Of a DNA stretch of 64,000 nucleotides, positions 45,816 to 54,576 are shown in pieces (the first letter of the stretch is position 1; each line of letters opens with the position of its first letter). This DNA comes from Halodesulfovibrio sp. (GTDB lineage: Bacteria > Desulfobacterota > Desulfovibrionia > Desulfovibrionales > Desulfovibrionaceae), in NCBI RefSeq assembly GCF_015482765.1, contig NZ_JADMLB010000071.1:83328-147327 (forward strand), read 5' to 3'. The position numbers were made by a program, and so were the translations under genes. The notes beneath the pieces were generated by a model that was not told the origin of the DNA, did not search any database, and saw only the letters and a program-made list of their open reading frames with translations.

Positions 45816-46616
45816 ATGGCACAAGATATTGCATTTTATAAAGACTGGTTTGCACAGTACGTTGCGGGCTATGCGCAAGAAGATATAGAAACACAGCGAT
45901 ACTTGGATTTAAAACGTGATCATACACTACGCGTTTTTGAGAATGCGTCGTTAATTGCAGAGACCTTACCGTTGCCGGAACAAACATTGAAGATTGCATT
46001 GCTCGGAGCATTATTCCATGATGTGGGAAGGTTCGAGCAGTTTTCTTTGTATCATACGTATAGTGATCGGGATTCAGTTAATCACGGGTATCTTGGCAGT
46101 AGAATTTTGCGATCTGAAAACGTGCTTGCTGAAGAAAAAAAAGAGATTCGTCAATCTGTCCGTGCTGTTGTAGCGTTGCATAACCGGCTTGTACTTCCTC
46201 GTGCGATTCCACAGCATATTCGGGAAGCAACTAATATTGTGCGTGATAGTGATAAATTAGATATTTTTCCCATTCTGGTTGCAAATTTTATTCATGACGG
46301 ATCGAAAAATGATGTCGTGACAATGGGGCTGCAAGATTGTCCGTCAGCATATTCTCCTAATGCTTTGTCCAATGTACTGAATGGTGAATCTGTACGATAT
46401 GCTGAGATGCAATATGTAAATGACTTTAAACTTCTATTATCCAGTTGGGTGTTTAATTTGGAGTTTAGTACTTCAATGCAGATATTGTACAAACGGGGAT
46501 ATATGGAAAGTTTGTTGGATACACTGCCGGATCTTCCTGAAATGAAAAAAGTAAAGCATGCTGTGCGAAACGAAATGCAAAGGGTACTAGCGGGGTATCT
46601 TTCTGAAGAGGAATAA
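45816..46616 (+). CDS. HD-domain metal-dependent phosphohydrolase
   Basis: A 266-residue protein with the HD-superfamily pattern: an early His in KRDHTLRVFENA, the HD pair in LGALFHDVGRFEQF (about residues 74-76), a further His in SVNHGYLGSRIL, ALHNR, and the final Asp in IVRDSDKLDIF. These can bind two metals and cleave a phosphoester or nucleotide, but the substrate is unknown. It sits between a small membrane protein and a methyltransferase-like gene, each within 10 nt. Confidence 0.85.
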   Translation: MAQDIAFYKDWFAQYVAGYAQEDIETQRYLDLKRDHTLRVFENASLIAETLPLPEQTLKIALLGALFHDVGRFEQFSLYHTYSDRDSVNHGYLGSRILRSENVLAEEKKEIRQSVRAVVALHNRLVLPRAIPQHIREATNIVRDSDKLDIFPILVANFIHDGSKNDVVTMGLQDCPSAYSPNALSNVLNGESVRYAEMQYVNDFKLLLSSWVFNLEFSTSMQILYKRGYMESLLDTLPDLPEMKKVKHAVRNEMQRVLAGYLSEEE

Positions 46617-46617
46617 G

Positions 46618-47187
46618 ATGAATGCGGTAACATCATTTTTATGGAGAAAAATTGTTGCGAGCACGGTTGAGCAGTCTGTCAGGCTTGTTCGCAAGTCCCG
46701 TGCACGAAGTGTATTGATTATAGGTGAGAATACGACATCATTGTCTCACGCCTTGGAACCGTATGTAGAGCGGGTAGAGGTGTTGAATCATAATACCCTT
46801 CACACGCAACTTGGACGTTCAGAAAAAGCATTAAGGGAGGGCACTCCTTTTCTTTCTTTTGCTGATGGGGCTTATGATCTTTGTATTGCCAGCTTTGCGC
46901 TACATCAGGTTGATCCTGAAGTGTCAGAGCAGATAGTAAGGGAGTGTGTGCGAATTGCTCCCAATGCATTATTGATAGACTTTGCACTGGCGGAGCGAAA
47001 CATCGAGTTGCCATCCCAGTATTTTTGCTCATTAGCAGAGCAGTTTTTGCACAGAGGGCATTGGGATATCTACAAAAATTATATACGCATCGGGGCACTT
47101 CACGGTATTGCCCATCGCGCGCAGACAAGTGAGTTTGCAAATGTAACTATCTGGGGTGGTGGTATACGTTTGTTACTTGTCGGGTAG
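46618..47187 (+). CDS. SAM-dependent methyltransferase-like protein
   Basis: A 189-residue protein resembling a class I methyltransferase core: SVLIIGENTTSLSHAL in place of motif I, ERVEVLNHN as motif II, FADGAYDLCIASFALHQVDP as the motif III/post-II region, and RIAPNALLIDF. The glycine-rich loop is degenerate, with only one glycine where G-x-G-x-G is expected, so it may not bind SAM well. It starts 1 nt after the HD gene stop and ends before a terminator. Confidence 0.65.
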   Translation: MNAVTSFLWRKIVASTVEQSVRLVRKSRARSVLIIGENTTSLSHALEPYVERVEVLNHNTLHTQLGRSEKALREGTPFLSFADGAYDLCIASFALHQVDPEVSEQIVRECVRIAPNALLIDFALAERNIELPSQYFCSLAEQFLHRGHWDIYKNYIRIGALHGIAHRAQTSEFANVTIWGGGIRLLLVG

Positions 47188-47276
47188 TGTTAACTTGCCC
47201 GCATTGTTTGAATGCTTTGAGCATTTTGAAGCTGTAGGGAAGGCTTATTGCAAACAAGAGTCTGTTGAATATTTTT

Positions 47277-47310
47277 TAAAGGCACGGTGTAAAGACACCG
47301 TGCCTTTTTT
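47277..47310. terminator. Terminator shared by convergent genes
   Basis: AAAGGCACGGTGT (47278-47290), loop AAAG, ACACCGTGCCTTT (47295-47307), perfect 13 bp, then more T. It serves the plus-strand methyltransferase-like unit and can serve the minus-strand alkylsulfatase. Confidence 0.9.
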
Positions 47311-47311
47311 G

Positions 47312-49303
47312 TTAGTTTTTAGCTGGAGAAACATTTGGTGTGATGATGTTGAACCAGAATGGGAAATTATCCAGCATGCCTAGCAAGGCTTTAAGTTTAT
47401 CTTCATCACCTTTAATAGTGAGTTTTTTGTCTGTTATGGCTTGAGCCAAAGTTGTTTCTTTTAAAAAGACACTGTTTAGAAGTGAACGTGGCATTTCAAT
47501 CGAAACGTCAGCATTTTCGTCTACACCTTTACGGTTGGTCAAGGCAGAGTTACGTAACTCAAGAACGTATTTTTGGGAAATGTCGGTGAGATGCATGTTG
47601 ATTGTAATAGTTTTACCCGCGGCTTTTTCAGGGTTCAAACGAATGCCCGTGTAGTCTAACAACATAGTGGTATCTACAGCTCGAATAATATCCGGAGATG
47701 CTGTGTTAGGTGCAGGAAGTTCTTTAATTCCGTTACGGAGCTCCTGAGCACCTGTGAGGTAAAAGTTACGCCAAGGGCCTGATTCAGCCTGATATCCGAG
47801 TTGTTCTAACGCACTGGCAACAAGTAACCGTGCATCTTTGTTGGTGGGATCTGCAAAAACGACATGGTTACCGACTTCTGCTACCCAGCGATATTCACCG
47901 TTTTCATATGCATTCTTTGCTTTGGCGAGTACTTTCTTAGCGCCGCCCATGTATTCAACATATTTTTTTGCGGCTTCTACCGGAGGCAGAACATGAAGAG
48001 TTGAAGGGTTACCGTCGAACCAGCCCAGATAGAATACGTATGTTGCTTTTACGTTGTGGTATACAGAACCGTAATATCCACGCATAGCCCAGTGTTGAGC
48101 AATTTTTTCTGGAAAGTGCACCTGTTCAGCAATCTGGTCGGGAGTGTACCCCATGTTTGCAAGACGAAGTGTTTGGTCGTTGATATAGCGGTATCCGTCG
48201 CGTGCCATTTTTAGATTTTCGATTACGGCTTTTTTACCCCACACAGGCCAGTGGTGCATTCCGTAAAGAACTTCAGCATCTTTTCCCCACATCTGAATAG
48301 TTTCATCAAGATATTTTGACCAAGCTAACGGGTTGCGAATTTTAGCTCCGCGAAGGGTATATGTGTTGTGCAGTGTATGTGTGCAGTTTTCTGCTGCAGA
48401 AATGGCCTTCAGTTGTTTTATATACCAATGCATTTCAGCTGGAGCTTCGGAACCGGGAGCCATCAGGAATTCAAAATCCAACCCGTCGATGGTCATTTTC
48501 TGACCTGTTTCTTTAATGAGGTCTGTAGGAAGGATCAGAGTTACTGTGCCTGTTGACGTGGTGGTGCCGAGTCCGGCTCCAACTTGTCCTTGAGGAGACG
48601 GCGGAAGTAAGTTGCCGTACATATAAGTAGCTCGGCGACTCATAGCGTTTCCTGCATAAATATTTTCTGAAACCGCAGCTTCTGTGAAACCTTCCGGCGC
48701 AATAATTTTAATCTTACCGTCTTTCACATCTTTCTCATCCACAATACCGCGTACGCCACCGAAGTGGTCAACATGGCTGTGTGAATAGAAAACAGCAACA
48801 ATCGGTTTTTTAGGGCGATGTGCGTAGTAGAGATCTAGCGCTGCTTTGGCTGTTTCTGTGGAGATGAGAGGGTCGATGACAATAATACCGGTGTCACCCT
48901 CAACGATTGTCATGTTGGATAAGTCAGCATTGCGGATTTGATAGAGGCGATCACAAACTTTAAATAACCCGCCTTGCATCACGAGTTGCATCTGTCGCCA
49001 CAAGCTTGGATTTACTGTGTCCGGAGCCTGTTTTTGTTCAAGAATGAACTGAAAAGCCTTCATGTCCCATACAACGCGTCCTTTTGCATCGTTAATAATG
49101 CCATTATTAGGAAGCGGAGCAATGAGCCCTTTAGTAGCGTCTTTAAAATCTTGTTCATTAGCGAACGGTAAAATCTTAAGCCACTGGGCATTCGCTTTTT
49201 GAGTAAAGTCGCTGGCGGAGTTGGGCGCAACAGCTGCTACTGCTGCTCCTGATAAAATGGAAATGCTCAGCCAGACAAATAGAATGAGCCGTAAGCCTTT
49301 CAT
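47312..49303 (-). CDS. Exported alkylsulfatase (SdsA1/YjcS-type metallo-beta-lactamase fold)
   Basis: This enzyme would hydrolyse primary alkyl sulfates such as SDS to alcohol and sulfate in the periplasm. The 663-residue protein has a signal peptide (LILFVWLSISILSGAAVAAV). The zinc motif HSHVDHFGG is near residue 175, with further ligands in MHWYIK and HTLHNTYTLRG. A helical dimerisation region contains MGYTPDQIAEQVHFPE, and the C-terminal SCP2-like domain has ISQKYVLELRNSAL. Released sulfate could feed sulfate respiration; that link is inference. It is a single gene. Confidence 0.93.
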   Translation of the reverse strand: MKGLRLILFVWLSISILSGAAVAAVAPNSASDFTQKANAQWLKILPFANEQDFKDATKGLIAPLPNNGIINDAKGRVVWDMKAFQFILEQKQAPDTVNPSLWRQMQLVMQGGLFKVCDRLYQIRNADLSNMTIVEGDTGIIVIDPLISTETAKAALDLYYAHRPKKPIVAVFYSHSHVDHFGGVRGIVDEKDVKDGKIKIIAPEGFTEAAVSENIYAGNAMSRRATYMYGNLLPPSPQGQVGAGLGTTTSTGTVTLILPTDLIKETGQKMTIDGLDFEFLMAPGSEAPAEMHWYIKQLKAISAAENCTHTLHNTYTLRGAKIRNPLAWSKYLDETIQMWGKDAEVLYGMHHWPVWGKKAVIENLKMARDGYRYINDQTLRLANMGYTPDQIAEQVHFPEKIAQHWAMRGYYGSVYHNVKATYVFYLGWFDGNPSTLHVLPPVEAAKKYVEYMGGAKKVLAKAKNAYENGEYRWVAEVGNHVVFADPTNKDARLLVASALEQLGYQAESGPWRNFYLTGAQELRNGIKELPAPNTASPDIIRAVDTTMLLDYTGIRLNPEKAAGKTITINMHLTDISQKYVLELRNSALTNRKGVDENADVSIEMPRSLLNSVFLKETTLAQAITDKKLTIKGDEDKLKALLGMLDNFPFWFNIITPNVSPAKN

Positions 49304-49312
49304 AGCACTCTC

Positions 49313-49365
49313 CTGATAAGTTGAAACGAGGGGTACGCGCGATTATACCTCGCTCGTCTTATCAG
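49313..49365. promoter_or_regulatory. Inverted repeat in the leader of the alkylsulfatase gene
   Basis: CTGATAAG (49313-49320) and CTTATCAG (49358-49365) pair perfectly, extended inward by ACGAG (49326-49330) with CTCGT (49353-49357) after a short bulge. It begins 10 nt upstream of the start codon. It may be an operator or a structured mRNA leader. Confidence 0.35.
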
Positions 49366-49424
49366 TCAGTGATAATTTGGTAAGTCCTGTTCTACGTGTT
49401 TTATGCAATAGGCGGGAATGGTAA

Positions 49425-50087
49425 TTAATCAGCTGTCATTTGCAGGAAAAGATCCCAGCAGTCAGTCGCAATAAAGTCTGGATTTTCTGCTTCAAACTCC
49501 TCACGTGTCGCTTCTCCGGTACATACTCCAGCGGTGAGGGTTCCAGCGGCCTTTCCTGTGTGGATATCCATAAGATGATCTCCAGTCATGATGGCTTGTT
49601 GCGGTTGGCAGCCGACAATAGCAAGCGCTCTGTGAAGATGGTCAGGATCAGGTTTTACAATAGGTACATCGTCGCGGGTGAGGATGACAGGGCAATACTC
49701 GTCGACGTCAGGAAAAACAATACGTACTGCTTCGTTGCAGTTGCGTGTGACAATACAGGGGGTGATGTCCCGTTTAATCAGCTCTGAAAGAAGTGTTCTT
49801 GCCCATACAAACAGATCGCTTCGCGCAGCGGCTTCTAATTCGACGTCCTTAGCGGCATCAATGGCAGCTTTATCCATTGCGTCAAGAATGTTCAACTTTT
49901 CAAGTGAAGCCTGTTTTTTCGCCATATCAAGCCATTCAAGAAGAGGCAGTCCGTTTAGGTCGGGAAGGTTAGGGTATACGAGCTTTACTGCGTCGTGTGC
50001 CCGTTGTTTCATTTCTACAAAGTCGATAGTCGGTATTGCCAACGTACCGTCAAAGTCAAAAACAACTGCTTTAAGTGAATGTATCAT
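49425..50087 (-). CDS. HAD-family hydrolase (phosphoglycolate phosphatase-like)
   Basis: A 220-residue protein with HAD motifs: I, VFDFDGTLA (nucleophile Asp about residue 11); II, CIVTRN; III, Lys in IVKPDPDHL; IV, MTGDHLMD. The cap lies between motifs I and II, which fits the HAD-IA group. Substrate is not evident; phosphoglycolate or another sugar phosphate is likely. It stands alone on the minus strand. Confidence 0.85.
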   Translation of the reverse strand: MIHSLKAVVFDFDGTLAIPTIDFVEMKQRAHDAVKLVYPNLPDLNGLPLLEWLDMAKKQASLEKLNILDAMDKAAIDAAKDVELEAAARSDLFVWARTLLSELIKRDITPCIVTRNCNEAVRIVFPDVDEYCPVILTRDDVPIVKPDPDHLHRALAIVGCQPQQAIMTGDHLMDIHTGKAAGTLTAGVCTGEATREEFEAENPDFIATDCWDLFLQMTAD

Positions 50088-50287
50088 GTGGTTCCTTGTG
50101 TCTTGAAACTCGCCATTTTATGGAGATCGAGAAGTAAAGTGACTGATATATTTTTTAGCGGGCGCTTGTAGCAAGGTCAACAGGTCAATTGAGAGGAAGT
50201 CAGCCAGATCTTGTTTGGTAACGTACATTGTAAAACAGTTACTACGAAAATGAACGAGCTAATTAGAACGAGATTCTCGAGAGTTAT

Positions 50288-50319
50288 CGAAAATAAAGAA
50301 AGCGCCCGTGTAGCGGGCG
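50288..50319 (-). terminator. Terminator of the acidic-repeat gene
   Basis: On the minus strand CGCCCG (50319 to 50314) pairs with CGGGCG (50308 to 50303), loop of 5 nt, followed by CTTTCTTTATTTTC. Lies 24 nt after the stop codon at 50343. Confidence 0.7.
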
Positions 50320-50342
50320 TCTAAAGATGACAGGAGTGTTCG

Positions 50343-50615
50343 TTAGTCGTCAATGATGATTACATCCGGTTCATCATCTTCAATAAAAATTACGTCTGGT
50401 TCATCCCGTTCGATATATATTACTTCAGGCTCGTTGCGTTCGATTACCAGTACATCAGGTTCGTCGTCAAAAATGGCATCAAGAAGCCTTTCGTCGTCAG
50501 ATCTGTCGTCAACTATAATGATGTCCGGCTCACGTTCTTCTACAATAATTATTTGTTCTGAAAACGCTATGGTAGGAATGCTCAGTGTGATGAGCAACGC
50601 GAGAAGATATTTCAT
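50343..50615 (-). CDS. Small exported protein with acidic tandem repeats
   Basis: A 90-residue protein. The start at 50615 is fixed by AAGGAGG 5 nt upstream, giving MKYLLALLITLSIPTIAFSE, a clean signal peptide cut near Ser19. The mature part is about 70 residues of alternating acidic and beta-branched residues, with a repeat of about ten residues: EPDVLVIERN, EPEVIYIERD, EPDVIFIEDD, EPDVIIIDD. An earlier copy reads EPDIIIVDDR. I know no family. Such a repeat could bind cations or form stacked beta structure. The function is unknown. Confidence 0.75.
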   Translation of the reverse strand: MKYLLALLITLSIPTIAFSEQIIIVEEREPDIIIVDDRSDDERLLDAIFDDEPDVLVIERNEPEVIYIERDEPDVIFIEDDEPDVIIIDD

Positions 50616-50779
50616 ATGTCCTCCTTGGGTTTGGAGGAAGAAATATCCTGCTTGATGTAAACGGAAAGTAAATATTATAAAAAGAGCTAAAGTAAAGAGG
50701 GAACCACGTTGGAGTGCAGCGGATACTGTGTGCACGTTAAAGGGGAGTGGTAGTTAATAACGTGCAGTGTGCTGAAAAT

Positions 50780-50810
50780 AAAAAAAGGTCATAGACCTTA
50801 GTCTATGACC
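50780..50810 (-). terminator. Terminator of tRNA-Met
   Basis: GGTCATAGAC (50787-50796), loop CTTA, GTCTATGACC (50801-50810), perfect 10 bp. On the minus strand it is followed by six T, 14 nt past the tRNA 3' end. Confidence 0.9.
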
Positions 50811-50823
50811 CATGTATTTTTAA

Positions 50824-50900
50824 TGGTAGCGAGGGAGGGAATTGAACCCCCGACACTGCGGATATGAGCCGCATGCTCTAACCAACTGAGCTACCTCGCC
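50824..50900 (-). tRNA. tRNA-Met, elongator type (anticodon CAU)
   Basis: A 77-nt tRNA. On the minus strand: acceptor GGCGAGG with CCTCGCT, D-arm GTAGCTCAGTTGGTTAGAGC, anticodon stem TGCGG/CCGCA with loop CTCATAT (anticodon CAT), T-loop GTTCAATTC, encoded CCA. Position 1-72 is G-U. It lacks the three G-C pairs and C1-A72 mismatch of initiator tRNA, so elongator Met is the best call; tRNA-Ile2 with lysidine is less likely. Confidence 0.9.
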
Positions 50901-51091
50901 ATCAAAAGCACTCTGTGACCATGTTGTGAACAACGTGATCGCTAAGTGCGAGATGTTTTTTGAATAAAACAGGCGCGAAAGTCAAGCTAAAAAAATAAAA
51001 AAGTATGAAAAGTGCATATTGCAAAGGATAGCTGACAGGTGCACAACAATAGAATCCGTGTTCATACTTTCAAACCACACTCGAGGGATAT

Positions 51092-51745
51092 ATGGAATTT
51101 TTTATTGATACCGCGAGCATAGAAGAAATTAAAACTGCAACAGAACAGGGCTTGATTGATGGAGTCACAACAAATCCTACACTTCTTTCCCGTGAAGGTG
51201 GAGATTGGCGGGTTCGTGCAAAAGAGATTTTAGAAGTGGTTAAAGGGCCAGTCAGTCTGGAAGTAGTGGCAGAAGATGCTGCCGGAATGATTGCTCAGGC
51301 GCATGATTTGAAAAAAATGGGTGAGAATGTCGTTGTGAAAATTCCAATGACCACAGAAGGCTTGAAAGCTATCAAAGCTCTTTCTGATGAAGGTATCCAT
51401 ACAAACGTCACACTTATTTTTTCCCCATTGCAGGCGTTACTTGCAGCCAAAGCAGGCGGCACCTATGTCAGCCCGTTTATAGGACGTCTGGATGCAATTG
51501 GTGACAGTGGCATGAATTTAGTTGAAGAAATCCGGACTATTTTTGATAACTATGGATACATGACAAAGATTCTCGTTGCCAGCGTCCGTCATCCCATGCA
51601 TGTGCTGGAAGCTGCCTTAGTGGGAGCAGATGTGGCAACTGTTCCGTTTAGTGTCTTGCAGCAGTTTGTGCATCATCCACTTACAGATAAAGGGCTTGCC
51701 AGTTTCCTTGGTGACTGGAATAAGCTCACTGGCGGGAAGTGGTAA
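51092..51745 (+). CDS. fsa: Fructose-6-phosphate aldolase / small transaldolase
   Basis: A 217-residue TIM-barrel class I aldolase of the TalC/MipB/Fsa subfamily. It shows [34 protein letters not shown], the Schiff-base Lys in [10 protein letters not shown] (about residue 87), [19 protein letters not shown] and [20 protein letters not shown]. Short members act as fructose-6-phosphate aldolase or as transaldolase; the sequence alone does not decide. It is a single gene with a GAGGGATAT Shine-Dalgarno region. Confidence 0.92.
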   Translation: MEFFIDTASIEEIKTATEQGLIDGVTTNPTLLSREGGDWRVRAKEILEVVKGPVSLEVVAEDAAGMIAQAHDLKKMGENVVVKIPMTTEGLKAIKALSDEGIHTNVTLIFSPLQALLAAKAGGTYVSPFIGRLDAIGDSGMNLVEEIRTIFDNYGYMTKILVASVRHPMHVLEAALVGADVATVPFSVLQQFVHHPLTDKGLASFLGDWNKLTGGKW

Positions 51746-51835
51746 CGCATAAAGACGGCATGTGTATTTATTTCCCTGTGTTTTAAATTGCTGTTCCCGT
51801 TGCGGCGGGGACTTTGGGGCAGTTGCATATGTCGA

Positions 51836-53008
51836 TTAGCAATTTTGTGTGAGTGTGCTCAGCTGCTGTTGTGGCTGGGCACTGTTCTTTTTCTTTGTAA
51901 AAAGTACAGCGCCGATTGCCGCAGTAAAAGGAGCAACAAGAACGAGCCCGAAACTACCAACAAGCGTTTTAACTACCTCGGCAGCAACATAGAGCATATT
52001 AAACATGTTGATGACGGGTACGCCTTGAGCCATGAACGCCATAAGCAGAGTAACATACCCGCCTGAATATGCGAGGAGCAAGGTGGTTGTCATGGTGCCT
52101 ACAACAGCCCTTCCTACTCTAAGCCCTGAGAAAAAAGCTTGTTTTTGGCTTATCTCAGGGTGTGTATCGACCACTTCCTGTAAGCTTGCTGCAACATCCA
52201 TTGCTAAATCCATAACAGCTCCGGAGGCTGCTACAAATATTGCTGCAATATAGATGTGGGTAATATTTAAATGTGCATAGCCTGCGTAGAGCAATGTTTC
52301 TGAAAAAGGAAGAACTGCGCCATGCAGTTTAAACGCAGAGGTTGCCCAGATGGCAAGAGCACAGCTACTTATCACTCCAAGCATTGCCCCCGCAAATGCC
52401 ACCGTACCCATTCGACTTAATCCCGCAACCAGAAAGATAATGCTGCCAGTGAGGATAGCGACGATGGCTAGTGCAAGCCAGATCGGATTAACTCCAAGGA
52501 GTAAGGAGGGAATGAATATTTTCCACAGAACCAGTCCGGTAAAAATGAAGCTGAGTAACGCTTTTGCACCAGTAATTCCGCCAAAAAGAATAAGTAATAG
52601 TGCAAAAAGAGAGAGCAGGGTGATTTCTAAGTCGATTCTGTAATGGTCTTGAGGGACGATTGTATCGATTGAGCCATCTGGCGAAAGCGTCATAACAAGC
52701 AACACAGCGTCACCCTGTGAAAAAGCTTTGTCGATATCCAGTCTACCCATGAGCTGGTTGCTGACGGTAAAGACTTCTCCTTTGTATTTACCCTCAGCAA
52801 GCTGTACATCAAGGACTTGTACTCCCACTGTGACCAAAGAGTGACGTTGGAGTTGGCTGTTATCTACAGATACAACATTGCCTTTGTATCGTCTTGCTGT
52901 GTTATCAACTCTGTCATCAAAAGGAGTGGGGATATACCATAGAACTATTGAAAGGAATAAAAATATGGCAATCAGAATACCATTGCGAGAAGTGGATAGT
53001 GCTTTCAC
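51836..53008 (-). CDS. YibE/F-family membrane protein
   Basis: A 390-residue protein with one N-terminal transmembrane segment and a periplasmic beta-rich domain (residues about 40-125, with VQVLDVQLAEGKYKGEVFTV). Seven or so further membrane segments follow. The YibE/F signature is seen in LFGGITGAKALLSFIFTGL, GAVMDLAMDVAASLQEVVD, GLRVGRAVVGTMTTTLLLAY and the C-terminal VVKTLVGSFGLVLVAPFTAA. Function is not established. It starts 83 nt after the alkaline phosphatase stop on the same strand. Confidence 0.9.
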   Translation of the reverse strand: MKALSTSRNGILIAIFLFLSIVLWYIPTPFDDRVDNTARRYKGNVVSVDNSQLQRHSLVTVGVQVLDVQLAEGKYKGEVFTVSNQLMGRLDIDKAFSQGDAVLLVMTLSPDGSIDTIVPQDHYRIDLEITLLSLFALLLILFGGITGAKALLSFIFTGLVLWKIFIPSLLLGVNPIWLALAIVAILTGSIIFLVAGLSRMGTVAFAGAMLGVISSCALAIWATSAFKLHGAVLPFSETLLYAGYAHLNITHIYIAAIFVAASGAVMDLAMDVAASLQEVVDTHPEISQKQAFFSGLRVGRAVVGTMTTTLLLAYSGGYVTLLMAFMAQGVPVINMFNMLYVAAEVVKTLVGSFGLVLVAPFTAAIGAVLFTKKKNSAQPQQQLSTLTQNC

Positions 53009-53041
53009 AGGTACACCTTACTTTCATCTAGATAAGGGAGG

Positions 53042-53071
53042 AGGTGGCGGCACAGGGGAGTACCGCCACCT
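53042..53071 (-). terminator. Hairpin between alkaline phosphatase and YibE/F genes
   Basis: AGGTGGCGG (53042-53050) pairs perfectly with CCGCCACCT (53063-53071), 9 bp, loop of 12 nt. No T-run follows on the minus strand, so it may only partly stop or may stabilise the upstream message. Confidence 0.45.
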
Positions 53072-53091
53072 TGGGCTATGGAGTGTCGTTA

Positions 53092-54576
53092 CTAGTTTGA
53101 GGCTACGGATACGGCTGGAGTAACACCCATTACTGCCATAATTTTTTTTGCAATTTCCGATTGGTGATAGCTGTTTTTAAAGCTTGGAGCACCCACCCCC
53201 ATTGCGCTGGTTACAACCGGTGTGCCGGTGTGTTTAAAAGAAGTCCAGGCAAGGCCGGCTTTGTTGTTAATGATGTGTGTAACAGCGACAACAAGAGGAT
53301 CATACCCACCGTAAAGGATAGCTGCCTGTGGAGAATTGTTTTTAACAAGGTGTCCAGCCATAGATTGCATAAAACCTTCTTGCAGCTTTGCAATTTCGTA
53401 TGGCTTAAGAACCAGAGCATCTTTTTCTGAATTACCGGAGAATTTAAGACCGAAGTTTTTGGTGATTTGAGGCTTTAGATCTTCAAATGTATTTTTACCA
53501 TTTGCAGCAGTTTTAAATGGCTCCATCACTTCTTGTGTGAATTTTTCAAAAGAAACTTTCTGGGCTGCCAGTACGTCGAAATGACTTTCATATTTTGTGC
53601 CTGCAAAACCTAATGTCATACCGCCGGTTTCGTGGTCGCCCGTTACTACAATAAGTGTTTCTTCCGGATGTTGTTTGTAAAATTCTACAGCTTCCTTAAC
53701 GGCATTATTGAAAGCAACGGTATCCATTACGGCTGCTTTTGCATCGTTTGCATGACATGCCCAGTCTATTTTTCCGCCTTCAACCATCATGAAAAAGCCC
53801 TTAGGATTGTTCAGGAGTTCGATTCCTTTCGCTGTGAATTCAGCAAGGGATATATCCTGTGTGCGACGATCAATTTCATATGGGGTTGCACCGGAGTCTT
53901 GTAACCATTCGTTGTATGCGAGTACTTTTTTGTTGTTGGAAGATAAGTTTTCAAACTCACTGCGGTTGGAAACAATTTTATAGCCGGCTCGTTTAATAGC
54001 GCTAAGTGCGTCGCCCTTGGACGTTACTCCCTTACGGGTGCCTTTGGGGTCTTTAAGCCCGCCACCAGCAAAGTAGTCAAATCCGGAAGTCGCTAGAGCA
54101 TGATCAATGTAGTGGTACTGTGAACGCTTTGGAACATGAGCATAGAAAGCGGCTGGTGTTGCATGGTCGATAGAGACGCTGGAAATAATACCTACTTTTT
54201 GGCCTTTATCGCGTGCGATCTCTGCAATGGTCTTTACGTGTTCCCCCTTGGGAGACATGCCGATCATACCAATATTTGTGATTTGACCGGAACTCATGGC
54301 CGTTGCGGCGGCAGCCGATCCGATAATGAAGCGATTGTTAGCTTGTGTTGTTGTGATTCCCTGAACCGGAAAGTCGTCAAATACAAGTTTTTCACCTGTG
54401 ATGGCTTCTGTGGACATTTTCTGAGCTATGCCCATGCCGTCACCAATAAATAGGAAAATATATTTTGCTGTTTTTCCAGAATAATACTCACCTGCACTGC
54501 TTAGTGAGGCAGAAGCGGCGAGAATAATGAAAGTGCATAACAGTATTGAAAATGAACGCATTGTTGAAAAACGCAT
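53092..54576 (-). CDS. Exported alkaline phosphatase
   Basis: A 494-residue periplasmic phosphomonoesterase with a signal peptide (MRSFSILLCTFIILAASASL). Metal-binding and catalytic features are GDGMG (Asp46), the nucleophile Ser87 in IGSAAAATAMSSG, WACHANDAKAA and VTGDHETGG. The residue before the nucleophile is Gly86, where E. coli PhoA has Asp101. The start at 54576 follows AAGGAG by 6 nt. A shared unit with the YibE/F gene downstream is likely. It lies near a transport operon but shows no Pho box that I can identify. Confidence 0.93.
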   Translation of the reverse strand: MRFSTMRSFSILLCTFIILAASASLSSAGEYYSGKTAKYIFLFIGDGMGIAQKMSTEAITGEKLVFDDFPVQGITTTQANNRFIIGSAAAATAMSSGQITNIGMIGMSPKGEHVKTIAEIARDKGQKVGIISSVSIDHATPAAFYAHVPKRSQYHYIDHALATSGFDYFAGGGLKDPKGTRKGVTSKGDALSAIKRAGYKIVSNRSEFENLSSNNKKVLAYNEWLQDSGATPYEIDRRTQDISLAEFTAKGIELLNNPKGFFMMVEGGKIDWACHANDAKAAVMDTVAFNNAVKEAVEFYKQHPEETLIVVTGDHETGGMTLGFAGTKYESHFDVLAAQKVSFEKFTQEVMEPFKTAANGKNTFEDLKPQITKNFGLKFSGNSEKDALVLKPYEIAKLQEGFMQSMAGHLVKNNSPQAAILYGGYDPLVVAVTHIINNKAGLAWTSFKHTGTPVVTSAMGVGAPSFKNSYHQSEIAKKIMAVMGVTPAVSVASN

